This document shows positions 9,626 through 18,668 of a DNA stretch of 64,000 nt, in pieces. The stretch spans positions 3,906,001 to 3,970,000 of the forward strand of contig NZ_LT906468.1 of the NCBI RefSeq assembly GCF_900187125.1. The letters are read 5' to 3'. Each line of letters starts with the position of its first letter. The stretch's first letter is position 1. The notes under the pieces were generated by a model. That model saw nothing but the letters and a program-made list of their open reading frames with translations, was not told where the DNA came from and made no database searches. Origin of the DNA: Sphingobacterium mizutaii. Its GTDB lineage: Bacteria > Bacteroidota > Bacteroidia > Sphingobacteriales > Sphingobacteriaceae. The position numbers and the translations under genes were made by a program.

Positions 9626-10411
9626 TTATTCTTTTAAAAGGTTTCTACTTTTCAAGGTCTGTATATAAACATCGGTTTCAGCCGACACATCTAACATTCC
9701 CATTTTAAATTGATTTGTTACTTCTTGTTCTACCGCAACCGCAGCTTGGCGTATCACGTCTTCTAATTTCTTCTTGGATTCAAAAGTCACAGCGTTATTC
9801 AACTTAGCATTTTCCAACTCATCGTATTGCATCAGCACATTTACAATGGTTGAGTGCCTAACTAAGAACTTCTCAGCTTCCCGTTTATCTTTCTTTTCCA
9901 ACAATTGGAACAATCTCAATATCTTATCGATATCCTTATGGATATTATTATTGTCTATTTCTTTTCGCCAGTGCAATAGTCGCTCAACAAAAAACTGAGG
10001 CGTATCAATAGTCGGTGCGGATATCTCAAGTCGTTTTTGCGAACCTACACTGGAAATCCAATACAGATCACGGACTTCAGATAGCTCCAGCCTTTGCAGG
10101 TACGGCTTTGCCTGATTCAGTAAAAGACCATTCCCGACTACATAAGACAATACCGAACCTCCCAAAGTCAATAGCATTGCTTGGCTTAGCGTCCCAAAAA
10201 AGATAACGAAGGAAACAAGGAGACCAATCTCGACTGCCAATAGCATCCAAGCGGTAAACATCCAAGAACGTACCTTAGCTTTCTTTGCCTGCGACATCAT
10301 CACCAACGGATGCACATGTATAGGCAAAGGAAGAAACATCAGGATGGATAAAAATGTCCATACCAGCTGTCTAATCTCCCAAGGTCTACTTTTTTTCGTT
10401 GCCCAACCCAT
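9626..10411 (-). CDS. XpaC-like membrane protein, partner of TelA-like protein
   Basis: The 261-residue protein has a basic N-terminus, a first hydrophobic stretch around residues 16-35 and two strong membrane helices at about 50-95. A cytoplasmic helical domain follows (DKILRLFQLLEKKDKREAEKFLVRH, then NVLMQYDELENAKL). That domain resembles the helical region of XpaC-type proteins, which commonly sit beside telA homologues. The match is judged by pattern only. The start was chosen because the next Met would remove part of the first hydrophobic segment. It is the promoter-proximal gene of the pair. Confidence 0.65.
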   Translation of the reverse strand: MGWATKKSRPWEIRQLVWTFLSILMFLPLPIHVHPLVMMSQAKKAKVRSWMFTAWMLLAVEIGLLVSFVIFFGTLSQAMLLTLGGSVLSYVVGNGLLLNQAKPYLQRLELSEVRDLYWISSVGSQKRLEISAPTIDTPQFFVERLLHWRKEIDNNNIHKDIDKILRLFQLLEKKDKREAEKFLVRHSTIVNVLMQYDELENAKLNNAVTFESKKKLEDVIRQAAVAVEQEVTNQFKMGMLDVSAETDVYIQTLKSRNLLKE

Positions 10412-10510
10412 TCTTTAAATTTAAATATTATTTGTAAAAATACACCAATTCTTATTCCAATGATAGCGATATGCCATAGTATTAGGTAATTGGCGGTAAA
10501 TCACCTGCCA

Positions 10511-12028
10511 TTACGTCATTTTTGTCGGTGAATTCTCCGCAAGCTCTCCTATTAATCTTAACGTAATTTCGTAGGGTTTTCGTTTTTCCCAGCGAGATAT
10601 TAACCAAGAAATGAAACTCAGATTGAAAATATCCTTATTCTCTTCAATTTCCAACATAGAATAAACAGTTTCCTGGAAACTTTGTTGAAAGATGACATCC
10701 GGTTTCATCAAATATTTTTCAATCAGACCTAGAAAATCCAGCACCCTCATCTCATTCACTTTTAGTAGATACTGCTTGTACCGCCGTTTAAAACTCTTTA
10801 CCCGTGACATAGCCAACTCAATATTCTCAAACTGCGCATGCAGCAATATTTCCATCAGATTTTTACGGATGCTCCACAACATCCCTAATTTCTTTTCATA
10901 CCAAGCATCAGTATGTGTCAATTTTGACAGGGTCCGCATTGTCTTAGGATCATTCAATTGACCTAAGAACATCGCCTTACTTAAAACCAGGTCATCGATA
11001 TCGATCTGTGAACTTTGCTTCCCTAAATTATCCAAAGCATCATCGATCGACAAAATTGCTTCCTCTGCCCTTCCAGAAAAAAAATAATTCAAAGCATACA
11101 GCAATTGTTTTCTGTTGCCTAATACCGCTCTATATTGTTTATTCTGATTTACCAATTCATCAAATTCCCTCAGGTATTTCAAGCTTTCGGCAAAAGATCT
11201 ATTCCTTAAACTAAAGTTCGCCAAATAATAGAGAATGTGTAAATGATAAAAAACCTGAGTGGGCTGATTAAGCTTTTGGCTTTCGATAAACTTATGGCTC
11301 TTCTGCAAATACTTACCCATCAATCCATAATTCTGCTGGATGGCCGCATATTCATTGGCAATAAACAGAATCTGATAAAGCGATTTATAATTCATCAAGT
11401 CCAACATATTGATCTGGAAATGCTTAATCGTCTTCTCGATCAATTCGGTCAGATTAATGACTTTAGCCTTCAAATGGATCTCATTCAATTCTTTCCGCAG
11501 AGCAGCATAAGCTAGCCGCAATTTCGCCTCTCTTTGCATATGGTTCTGATTGATTCTGAACTTTTCGGTCAACTCATCCAGATTAACCGTAACATCCAAG
11601 TGCGAATACTGTAGCTTCAATAACAGGATTTCATTCAACAGGCTAAATTGCTCTTGAGCTTGAGCCAGTTTTTCAGCCTTTTCCAATGACCTAAAACCGA
11701 TCTTGACCAAATTATTTTCCAAGAGATATCTGGCCACCACAAAATTCCTCAAGATATCATAAGATTCATCCGTACTGTTTTCAAAGGTCTTTTGAGAAAG
11801 AAACAACAATAGGCTATCATGCAATCTTTTCCTTAATGCATGATACGCATCCCTATTTTTTGCATCTTTATAAAGATTATCTATAGATTTTATATCGTCA
11901 GTTTCTATCAAATTGAACAACTTGATATTTTTGACATCATTCCTCTTATTCTTCTTCTGTAAATAGCCTTTAAAATCAATAATATCTTGATTATTTAAAA
12001 CTTTAATCAATTCATTCAAGGAATCCAT
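10511..12028 (-). CDS. hypothetical helical-repeat protein
   Basis: The 505-residue protein has no signal peptide or membrane helix and is almost entirely predicted alpha-helix. Regularly spaced aromatic/leucine helices (FRSLEKAEKLAQAQEQFSLL, then YHLHILYYLANFSLRNRSF) suggest a TPR-like solenoid. I do not recognise a catalytic motif or a named family. It is transcribed alone, divergently from the yiaA-like gene. Confidence 0.75.
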   Translation of the reverse strand: MDSLNELIKVLNNQDIIDFKGYLQKKNKRNDVKNIKLFNLIETDDIKSIDNLYKDAKNRDAYHALRKRLHDSLLLFLSQKTFENSTDESYDILRNFVVARYLLENNLVKIGFRSLEKAEKLAQAQEQFSLLNEILLLKLQYSHLDVTVNLDELTEKFRINQNHMQREAKLRLAYAALRKELNEIHLKAKVINLTELIEKTIKHFQINMLDLMNYKSLYQILFIANEYAAIQQNYGLMGKYLQKSHKFIESQKLNQPTQVFYHLHILYYLANFSLRNRSFAESLKYLREFDELVNQNKQYRAVLGNRKQLLYALNYFFSGRAEEAILSIDDALDNLGKQSSQIDIDDLVLSKAMFLGQLNDPKTMRTLSKLTHTDAWYEKKLGMLWSIRKNLMEILLHAQFENIELAMSRVKSFKRRYKQYLLKVNEMRVLDFLGLIEKYLMKPDVIFQQSFQETVYSMLEIEENKDIFNLSFISWLISRWEKRKPYEITLRLIGELAENSPTKMT

Positions 12029-12158
12029 ACGCCATTTATTTATTAATAATCAACATAAATCTACATTTTATATCATCAGTTTACAATATTTATTTGGTTT
12101 CATAGGCAAAATTTGTAGCCGACCTTTGGATCAGTATTAATCATAAAAACAAAAAAAT

Positions 12159-12626
12159 ATGGAACCGCTAAATAACAAAACTGAGGAGATGACAACTCCA
12201 TTAAAACAAACGGATGAGAACAGAAAATCATTCAAACCTACCGCAGCCTTTGTTGGCGCCTCATGGATCGCCATGCTGACCGGGATCGTGGGTTATTGCA
12301 TAGGTCTTTGGAATGCGACCATGGAACTCAATGAAAAGGGATATTACTTTGTCATCCTTCTTTTCGGACTATTCGCCGTTATCTCCGTTCAAAAAAGCGT
12401 GCGGGACCGGGCAGAAGGTCTTGCTGTTACCGAACTCTATTATGGCATCAGTTGGTTTGCCACCTTGGCCTCGATTATATTATTGATCATTGGCCTCTGG
12501 AATGCCGATCTATTCTTAAGTGAAAAGGGATTTTACGGAATATCGTTTATCCTGAGTGTTTTTGCAGCCATAGCTGTACAGAAAAACACCCGTGACGCTA
12601 AATTATTTAAAGAGGAAAACATATAA
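12159..12626 (+). CDS. YiaA/YiaB-type inner membrane protein
   Basis: The 155-residue protein consists of two tandem copies of the YiaAB two-helix unit. Each has the pattern GASWIAMLTGIVGYCIGLWN / GISWFATLASIILLIIGLWN followed by LNEKGYYF / LSEKGFYG and a second helix ending in AVQK-type residues. A charged N-terminal tail of ~28 residues precedes them. The function of the family is unknown. A terminator at 12638 separates it from the following membrane operon. Confidence 0.88.
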   Translation: MEPLNNKTEEMTTPLKQTDENRKSFKPTAAFVGASWIAMLTGIVGYCIGLWNATMELNEKGYYFVILLFGLFAVISVQKSVRDRAEGLAVTELYYGISWFATLASIILLIIGLWNADLFLSEKGFYGISFILSVFAAIAVQKNTRDAKLFKEENI

Positions 12627-12637
12627 CTTAGCGGTTA

Positions 12638-12673
12638 CCCTGCAGTGTCGAGCAATTGGCCTGCAGGGATTTT
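12638..12673 (+). terminator. intrinsic terminator after yiaA-like gene
   Basis: Arms CCCTGCAG (12638-12645) and CTGCAGGG (12661-12668) form a perfect 8-bp stem followed by ATTTTT, 12 nt after the stop codon. Confidence 0.75.
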
Positions 12674-12717
12674 TACGCTAATTGTTATTTTCACGTTAGA
12701 AACTTAATAGATTTCGC

Positions 12718-13668
12718 ATGAAAGATCTAGAAAGAAAAGACCTAGAGCTGCTCTCCGTTCATTCCGACATCAAGGAAAACGAACTCCAACAGTCTCTGGA
12801 AGAATATATATACCCCAAACAAGACGCCTGGGCACGGTTTACACAGACCGTCCTATTGGCATTGGGAGTCGGCTTCATGGCCGCCGGAATTGTCTTTTTC
12901 TTCGCCTACAATTGGGAAGACCTCGATAAATTCATCAAACTGGGGATTGTACAAGGCTTAGTCATTATCACAACCAGCCTGAGCCTGACCCTCAAAACCA
13001 ACAAACTGTTCAAGGATATCATCTTAACCGCTGCTTCCCTCCTAGTTGGAGTGATGTTTGCCGTCTTCGGTCAGGTTTACCAAACGGGTGCCAATGCTTA
13101 TGACTTTTTCCTTGCATGGACCATTTTCATCAGCCTTTGGGTATGGGTATCCAAATTCCCGCCACTTTGGCTTATGTATCTAGGCCTCGTTAACCTCAGC
13201 ATATACCTCTACTACGAACAGGTGGCTAAGTATTGGGATTTTATTTACCTGTCATCAGGCCTGTTTGTCTTAAACGCAGCCTTTCTTTTAGTCTGTATCT
13301 GGATCAACGAACAGAAAAAAGGGGAAATTCCTGCCTATTTCAACAATATCCTAGGATTAACAGCCGCAGTCTGGTCCATCTATAGCAACATCTATTGGAT
13401 TATGGAGAACCGATACTATGACATGCCAGTAATTCTTGGAGCAACTCTCCTATTTTATGGTTTAGGCCTTTTGTATGGGAATAAAAAGAACAATCCCTTC
13501 TACATGGGATTAATACCCTTCAGCTGCATTATCATTTTCGCATCCGTACTGTTGAAGATTTACGATGGCATGCAGATGTATCTATTGATTTCAATATATC
13601 TCATTGTCACCGTCAGCCTTGTTATCTGGAACCTTATAAAAATGCAAAGGAGGAATCATGGAAAATAA
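12718..13668 (+). CDS. DUF2157 domain membrane protein
   Basis: The 316-residue protein has a cytoplasmic N-terminus of ~40 residues and then about nine membrane helices. The DUF2157 pattern is clear in QDAWARFTQTVLLALGVGFM, AAGIVFFFAYNWEDLDKFIK and GQVYQTGANAYDFFLAW. Its biochemical role is unknown. Its last 11 nt overlap the DUF4401 gene, and the same operon ends with a GDYXXLXY gene. The three are regular neighbours in other bacteria, so a joint membrane complex is likely. Confidence 0.88.
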   Translation: MKDLERKDLELLSVHSDIKENELQQSLEEYIYPKQDAWARFTQTVLLALGVGFMAAGIVFFFAYNWEDLDKFIKLGIVQGLVIITTSLSLTLKTNKLFKDIILTAASLLVGVMFAVFGQVYQTGANAYDFFLAWTIFISLWVWVSKFPPLWLMYLGLVNLSIYLYYEQVAKYWDFIYLSSGLFVLNAAFLLVCIWINEQKKGEIPAYFNNILGLTAAVWSIYSNIYWIMENRYYDMPVILGATLLFYGLGLLYGNKKNNPFYMGLIPFSCIIIFASVLLKIYDGMQMYLLISIYLIVTVSLVIWNLIKMQRRNHGK

Positions 13669-14728
13669 TCAAACCCAAGAAGCTCTTCTAAAAGTTCAAG
13701 GCACGATTGGAAGAGAACTAAACATAGACCAAGCCGCAATAAACAGGGACTTGCTAAAGGATAGGCATAGCCAATCCATGACCATCAAGGTCCTGTCCGT
13801 TATTGGAGGCATCCTTGCTACAGGTGCATTTTTACTGTTTTTGGAATTGGCCAACTTCTCTTCCAATCACATCCCGCTGTTTATCCTATCCGGCATATTC
13901 TTTATTGCTGCCATCTGGATCAACAAAAAATATGACCGTGTCCTATTCGACACCTTATCTGTCTGCATCTATCTACTCAGCTTTATTCTGTTTGGAATGG
14001 GCTACAGTAAATTCGACGGCTACACAGATGTGCCATTATTCGTCTACCAAGCACTTGCAATTCTCACGATTATCATCAGCAGGAGCTATATTCTGACATT
14101 TTGTGCTATCCTCATTTCTACAGGTACTTTTTTGGCTTACTTTAGCTACAAAGAGGTCCCTGAATTAAACAATGCCCTTTTGGTCCTAGTTGCCATCCTT
14201 TTCATTTATTTCACTTTCAACGAAGGTAAATTGATGAAACGTAAGGCAATTCAAGGAAAGCGCTATTTGGCAATCCGCACAGGCTTGGTTTTTTCTTATT
14301 TGATCTGTCTTTATTATTGCAGTCGTCCGAACTATATGCCAAACGCTTGGATTATTGATTGGGCAACTTCCGGCGTATTGATCGCTATGACGCTTTGGCT
14401 CATCAACTGCTTGCTCAATCGATTCCTTTGCGAAGAACTCGGCAAGAAAATCTTTATTTCCTTAGTCGTCCTGATATGTTTAGGGTTTACGGCTATGAGT
14501 CCTGCAATTTCCGGATCCTTATTGCTGTTGTTGGTAAGCTTCAAGGTCAATTACAAAACCGGATTTGCCCTAGGCATTATTGCTTTTATTTATTTCATCG
14601 GAATGTTTTACTACGATCTTGACATCAGTTTATTGAAAAAATCCATTGCCATGTTTGTCTCTGGCGTATTTTTCCTGCTGTTGTACCTTATGATCTTCAA
14701 AAAATCAATTTCACATGAAAAAGTTTAG
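13658..14728 (+). CDS. DUF4401 domain membrane protein
   Basis: The 356-residue protein has a short soluble N-terminus (to about residue 45) followed by about ten membrane helices. The early block SVIGGILATGAFLLFLELAN and the family context identify DUF4401. It overlaps the DUF2157 gene by 11 nt and the GDYXXLXY gene by 14 nt, which indicates translational coupling of all three. No catalytic motif is visible. Confidence 0.82.
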   Translation: MENNQTQEALLKVQGTIGRELNIDQAAINRDLLKDRHSQSMTIKVLSVIGGILATGAFLLFLELANFSSNHIPLFILSGIFFIAAIWINKKYDRVLFDTLSVCIYLLSFILFGMGYSKFDGYTDVPLFVYQALAILTIIISRSYILTFCAILISTGTFLAYFSYKEVPELNNALLVLVAILFIYFTFNEGKLMKRKAIQGKRYLAIRTGLVFSYLICLYYCSRPNYMPNAWIIDWATSGVLIAMTLWLINCLLNRFLCEELGKKIFISLVVLICLGFTAMSPAISGSLLLLLVSFKVNYKTGFALGIIAFIYFIGMFYYDLDISLLKKSIAMFVSGVFFLLLYLMIFKKSISHEKV

Positions 14729-15200
14729 CATTTTTATCATAGTCATCAATCTGATCGCTTTATTGATTTATTTCAATTACAGCATCCGACAAAAAGAAGA
14801 TATCCTGAAAAATGGAAAACTCGTCCTTTTAGAATTGGCACCCGTTGACCCAAGGTCCCTGATGCAGGGCGATTACATGCGACTGGCTTACGAGATACAG
14901 GATAACTTTGTCATAGACAGCATCCCTAAGCGCGGATTTGTTGTCTTAAAAGTTGACAATAACCAAGTCGGTAAAAGCATCCGCTGTCAACCCAACAGAG
15001 AACCCCTGAACCCAGGCGAATTCCTGATCGAATACACCCGACCTGAACCTTGGCTACTCAATATAGGCGCAGAATCCTATTTCTTCGAAGAAGGAACTGG
15101 CCAACGCTACGAAAAAGCCAAATACGGCGGTCTAAAAATCGACGAAAACGGAAATAGCCTGTTGATAGGGCTGTATGATGAGAATGGGAAGGAGATATGA
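14715..15200 (+). CDS. GDYXXLXY domain protein
   Basis: The 161-residue protein has one N-terminal membrane helix (about 4-21) and an extracytoplasmic domain. That domain carries the family signature QGDYMRLAYEI (about residues 53-63) and later FEEGTGQRYEKAKYGGLKID. The function is unknown; the family occurs with DUF2157/DUF4401 proteins as here. Its TGA lies inside the first unit of a GAGATRT heptamer array, so the array supplies the stop codon. Confidence 0.88.
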   Translation: MKKFSIFIIVINLIALLIYFNYSIRQKEDILKNGKLVLLELAPVDPRSLMQGDYMRLAYEIQDNFVIDSIPKRGFVVLKVDNNQVGKSIRCQPNREPLNPGEFLIEYTRPEPWLLNIGAESYFFEEGTGQRYEKAKYGGLKIDENGNSLLIGLYDENGKEI

Positions 15201-15240
15201 GATGTGAGATATGAGATATGAGATGTGAGATGTGAGAAAT
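15192..15240 (+). repeat. GAGATRT heptamer array, copy 1
   Basis: Seven consecutive 7-bp units read GAGATAT or GAGATGT, with the last being GAGAAAT, followed by TTCACGTACTATG. The array begins over the stop codon of the preceding gene and forms the left arm of an inverted structure closed at 15403-15437. Confidence 0.9.
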
Positions 15241-15281
15241 TTCACGTACTATGGGTTGGGGGGGTAGAAAAGGGAAGTATT

Positions 15282-15330
15282 GAGATGTGAGATGTGAAAT
15301 ATGAGATATGAGATATGAGATATGAGAAAT
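15282..15330 (+). repeat. GAGATRT heptamer array, copy 2
   Basis: Seven 7-bp units in the same orientation as copy 1 end in the same GAGAAAT and are again followed by TTCACGTACTATG (15331-15343). It appears to be an internal duplication of copy 1 and its right flank. Confidence 0.9.
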
Positions 15331-15402
15331 TTCACGTACTATGTGTAGGAAAAAAAAAGAGATAGTTTCAACAAATGATATAGCCATTTAATATCCCGGT
15401 TG

Positions 15403-15437
15403 ATATCTCAAGTCTCATATCTCACATCTCATATCTA
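15403..15437 (-). repeat. inverted GAGATRT heptamer array
   Basis: Five 7-bp units of the complementary form (ATATCTC, AAGTCTC, ATATCTC, ACATCTC, ATATCTA) close the element opened at 15192. They can pair with either left-hand array. Confidence 0.88.
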
Positions 15438-15480
15438 AAACAAAGAAGGGGTTTCAATAAAGAAACCCCTTCTTTGTTTT
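15437..15480. terminator. bidirectional intrinsic terminator
   Basis: Perfect 19-bp arms (15437-15455 and 15462-15480) with an AATAAA loop lie between the heptamer element and the convergent DUF3127 gene. Confidence 0.92.
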
Positions 15481-15491
15481 ATCTGTAAACC

Positions 15492-15866
15492 TTAGAATGG
15501 CAAATCATCATCATCTGATGAATTTGCAGATATATCTACTGGTGGCATGTCTGCGTAACCTGGTGCTGGAGCTGCTTGAGCGGTATTCGCTACTTTAGTG
15601 ACTCTCCATGCTACTAGGGAGTTAAAATAAGTTGTCACTCCATCCTTATTCGTCCAAGGACGACCACGTAGATTGAAAGATACTTCAACTTCATCACCAA
15701 CAGCTAGGTTATCAAATATGTTGACGCGGTCTTGTGTCGACTCAAAACGAATGTACTCTACAAACTGTGGGTTTTCAGCATAGGCAACGATCAAATCTCT
15801 CTTCTTGAAAGACTCTGTTACTTGTTGCGTCGCCCCTATCTCATGTACTTTTCCTCTTATTTCCAT
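15492..15866 (-). CDS. DUF3127 domain protein (OB-fold-like)
   Basis: The 124-residue protein matches DUF3127: MEIRGKVHEIGATQQVTESF, then VNIFDNLAVGDEVEVSFNLRGR and TYFNSLVAWRV. The domain resembles an OB-fold and the acidic, low-complexity C-terminus (SANSSDDDDLPF) resembles the tail of single-strand DNA-binding proteins, which recruits partners. I infer a nucleic-acid-binding role. It is transcribed alone and divergently from the methyltransferase gene, with 65 nt between the starts. Confidence 0.85.
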   Translation of the reverse strand: MEIRGKVHEIGATQQVTESFKKRDLIVAYAENPQFVEYIRFESTQDRVNIFDNLAVGDEVEVSFNLRGRPWTNKDGVTTYFNSLVAWRVTKVANTAQAAPAPGYADMPPVDISANSSDDDDLPF

Positions 15867-15916
15867 AACTTATTTATTAAACCGTAAAATTAAACATTTT
15901 TTGCTAAGAGAATAAG

Positions 15917-15924
15917 TAACTTTG
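15917..15924 (+). promoter_or_regulatory. -7 promoter element with very short or no leader
   Basis: TAACTTTG matches TAnnTTTG and ends 7 nt before the ATG of the methyltransferase gene. If it is used, transcription begins at or next to the start codon. No clear -33 box is visible. Confidence 0.5.
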
Positions 15925-15931
15925 CACAAAT

Positions 15932-17095
15932 ATGGCAGAAGTTTTCAACAAACAGAATAAGGTAATCGTTACTTGCAACCGTAGGTTGTCCCCTTATTTG
16001 GAACAGGAAATCCGTGAATTGGGATTTGATATCAAACGTGCATTCAACACCGGCGTAGAGCTACAAGCCTCTGTAAATGAATGTATCAAGTTAAACTTAA
16101 ACTTACGTATCGCGAGTCAGGTTCTCTATGAATTAAAATCATTTAGAGCCCATAATGCAGACGAACTTTATAAACAATTAGTGACTATTCCATGGGAAGA
16201 TTTGATCCCGATCGATGGATACTTTTCGGTAACATCCCATGTCCACAACGAGACCATTACCACTCCGCTCTTTGCAAACGTGAAGGTCAAGGATGCCATC
16301 GTAGACCGTATCAAAGATAAAAAAGGGATGCGTCCGAATTCAGGTCCAGACCTAAATCGTGCTGTCATCCACCTACATTGGATGGAAGACCGCGCTGAAA
16401 TCTTCTTGGATACTTCTGGCGAAACCTTGGCTAAGCACGGCTATAGAAAACATCCTGGAAAAGCTCCAATGTTGGAGGCTTTGGCGACTGCAACCATTAT
16501 GGCAACCCAATGGGATGGCAAAACCCCATTCGTAAACCCGATGTGTGGTTCAGGTACCTTAGCTATCGAAGCGGCATTGATGTGCCAAAACCGTAAACCT
16601 GGTTTGCAACGCATGAACTATTCCTTTATGCACTTCATCGGATACAATGAGGAGGTCTTCTTCGAGGAACGCCGTATATTAAAGGATATCACCGACAAGA
16701 CCAACCTTCCCCATATTATTGCATCTGATATCTCTGCCGATGCAGTTGAAATTGCCAGACTCAATGCACGTACCGCTGGTGTAGAACATCTGATCGAATT
16801 TGAAACCTGTGACTTTGCGGAAACTACTATTCCAGAAGGCGATGGAGTCATTATGTTCAACCCTGAATATGGCGAGCGCCTAGGTGTACATAGCAAACTG
16901 GAGATCACCTATTCCCGAATTGGCGACTTCATGAAACAGAGTTGCAAAGGATACCGCGGCTATATCTTCACTGGAAATCCAGACCTGGCCAAGAAAATTG
17001 GCTTGAAAGCTTCCAGAAGATTCGAGTTTTTCAATGGTAAACTAGACTGTAGGTTATTGCAATACGAATTGTACGATGGCTCAAAAGACAGATAG
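15932..17095 (+). CDS. RlmL-type THUMP rRNA methyltransferase
   Basis: The 387-residue protein has an N-terminal THUMP/ferredoxin-like RNA-binding region (to about residue 165) and a Rossmann methyltransferase domain. SAM-binding and catalytic blocks are FVNPMCGSGTLAIEAAL and FNPEYGERLG. The latter corresponds to the NPPY motif of N2-guanine enzymes, with Glu in place of the second Pro. By family it would methylate guanine in 23S rRNA (as RlmL does at G2445), but it lacks the RlmK half fused in E. coli. Its end overlaps the HD hydrolase gene by 20 nt. Confidence 0.9.
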   Translation: MAEVFNKQNKVIVTCNRRLSPYLEQEIRELGFDIKRAFNTGVELQASVNECIKLNLNLRIASQVLYELKSFRAHNADELYKQLVTIPWEDLIPIDGYFSVTSHVHNETITTPLFANVKVKDAIVDRIKDKKGMRPNSGPDLNRAVIHLHWMEDRAEIFLDTSGETLAKHGYRKHPGKAPMLEALATATIMATQWDGKTPFVNPMCGSGTLAIEAALMCQNRKPGLQRMNYSFMHFIGYNEEVFFEERRILKDITDKTNLPHIIASDISADAVEIARLNARTAGVEHLIEFETCDFAETTIPEGDGVIMFNPEYGERLGVHSKLEITYSRIGDFMKQSCKGYRGYIFTGNPDLAKKIGLKASRRFEFFNGKLDCRLLQYELYDGSKDR

Positions 17096-17744
17096 GCAAG
17101 AACAGCTCATCCTAAAGACGGCTGCTTTTGTCGAAGATAAACTGAAAGATGCGGAGTCTGGCCACGATTGGTGGCATATCCTCCGCGTCTGGAATAATAC
17201 CAAACTGATCCTGAAAGAAGAGGAAGCAGATGCCTTTGTATGCGAATTGACAGCCCTGTTGCATGATATTGCAGACAGTAAATTCCACAATGGGGATGAA
17301 AGCATCGGTCCTAGGGTAGCTGGCGAATTCTTGAAATCCATTGAAGTCGAAGATACAGCCATCGAACATGTACAAAATATTATTTTGAACATGTCCTATA
17401 AAGCATCTTTAGGTGAAGTCAGTTTCCACTCCAAGGAACTGGAAATCGTTCAGGACGCAGACCGCCTCGATGCGATCGGTGCCATAGGCATCGCTCGTGC
17501 TTTTAATTATGGCGGTTATAAAAACAGGGAAATCTATAATCCTGAAATCCCCCCTTTGGAAAACCAAAGCAAGGAAACCTATAAAAACACTACCGCTCCT
17601 ACCATCAACCATTTCTATGAAAAGTTACTGTTGTTGAAGGATAAAATGAATACCGAAACTGCCAAGAAAATTGCGCTGGGCAGGCACCAATTCATGGAAT
17701 CATTTCTGCAACAATTTTATAGCGAATGGAACGGAGATCGATAA
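17076..17744 (+). CDS. HD domain phosphohydrolase
   Basis: The 222-residue cytoplasmic protein carries the HD metal-site series: HDWWHILRVWNN (first His), ELTALLHDIADSKFH (His-Asp) and VQDADRLDAIGAIGIAR (distal Asp). This resembles the YedJ-like group of HD hydrolases, whose substrates are probably nucleotides or other phosphate esters. The 20-nt overlap with the methyltransferase gene implies translational coupling. Nothing in the sequence settles the substrate. Confidence 0.88.
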   Translation: MAQKTDRQEQLILKTAAFVEDKLKDAESGHDWWHILRVWNNTKLILKEEEADAFVCELTALLHDIADSKFHNGDESIGPRVAGEFLKSIEVEDTAIEHVQNIILNMSYKASLGEVSFHSKELEIVQDADRLDAIGAIGIARAFNYGGYKNREIYNPEIPPLENQSKETYKNTTAPTINHFYEKLLLLKDKMNTETAKKIALGRHQFMESFLQQFYSEWNGDR

Positions 17745-17783
17745 ATTAATAATATCTTAATATTAATTGGGTAAATTCGGGAC

Positions 17784-18653
17784 ATGTTTCATAAAAACAT
17801 GCTCCGAATGAAATTCAGACAGCTAATTCATATTACTGTATTCTGCCTATTCTTATTTCCTAACCTAGTCTTCAGCCAAGAACAAGACTCCGTTCAAATT
17901 ACCCATGCAAACTGGAATAAGAAAGAAATCAAAAAAGGTATCATTTGGTATCAAGGACATTTTGAAAACCTATTCAATGCGGTCCAAGAAATTAATTGGA
18001 TAGAAATCGATCTGCGCAAATACCACAAAAACATTCATATTGCCGCAGAACCTTCCAAATTAATCCCAACCTCCAGCTTTGCGGAACAAAACCAAGCCTT
18101 AGTCGCCATCAACGCCTCTTTCTTTGACATGAAAAACGGCGGTTCGGTCGACTATCTCAAACTGAACAACCAAATACTGAGTCAGTCCAAAGAGAAACCC
18201 AATGCTCGGGCAAATGCTGTTTTTAGCATATCTAAGAAGAAACTGAGGATCCAAGAAAACACAAAACAAAACGTAGAAGAGTCCAAAGCTTCATCCATTA
18301 TGGTTGCCGGACCTCTCCTATTGGTTGAAGGGCAATATGCAGAACTCGCAAAGAATGCATTCAACGACAACCGCCATCCTCGCACGGCCATTGCCATCAG
18401 TTCAAAACATAAATTGATCTTAATGGTTGTTGACGGTAGAAGCAATATGGCCAATGGAATGAACCTAAAGGAATTGAGCCAAGTATTGAAGTGGATTGGA
18501 GCAAAGGATGCGATGAACCTCGATGGCGGAGGCAGCAGCACCCTGTACATCAAGGGAGAAGGCAGCAATTCTATTGTCAATTACCCATCGGACAACAAGA
18601 AATTTGACCATGAAGGCCAGCGTTCTGTTGCCAACATTATATATTTAAAATAA
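17784..18653 (+). CDS. secreted phosphodiester glycosidase (NAGPA domain)
   Basis: The 289-residue protein begins with a signal peptide (…VFCLFLFPNLVFSQ, cut near residue 32). The NAGPA domain follows, with NPHARTAIA-like NDNRHPRTAIAIS, LMVVDGRSNMANGMNLKEL and the signature DAMNLDGGGSSTLYIKGEG. Family members hydrolyse phosphodiester-linked sugars, as in the mammalian uncovering enzyme. ATG codons at 17799 and 17808 are alternative starts. It is the first of three genes for exported hydrolases spaced 15 and 1 nt apart, suggesting a shared role in taking apart phosphodiester-containing polymers. Confidence 0.88.
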   Translation: MFHKNMLRMKFRQLIHITVFCLFLFPNLVFSQEQDSVQITHANWNKKEIKKGIIWYQGHFENLFNAVQEINWIEIDLRKYHKNIHIAAEPSKLIPTSSFAEQNQALVAINASFFDMKNGGSVDYLKLNNQILSQSKEKPNARANAVFSISKKKLRIQENTKQNVEESKASSIMVAGPLLLVEGQYAELAKNAFNDNRHPRTAIAISSKHKLILMVVDGRSNMANGMNLKELSQVLKWIGAKDAMNLDGGGSSTLYIKGEGSNSIVNYPSDNKKFDHEGQRSVANIIYLK

Positions 18654-18668
18654 TTAGAATAAAATAAA

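Noticed and set aside
15192..15437. CRISPR-like array
   Set aside because: Units are 7 bp with no spacers between them and no cas genes are present.
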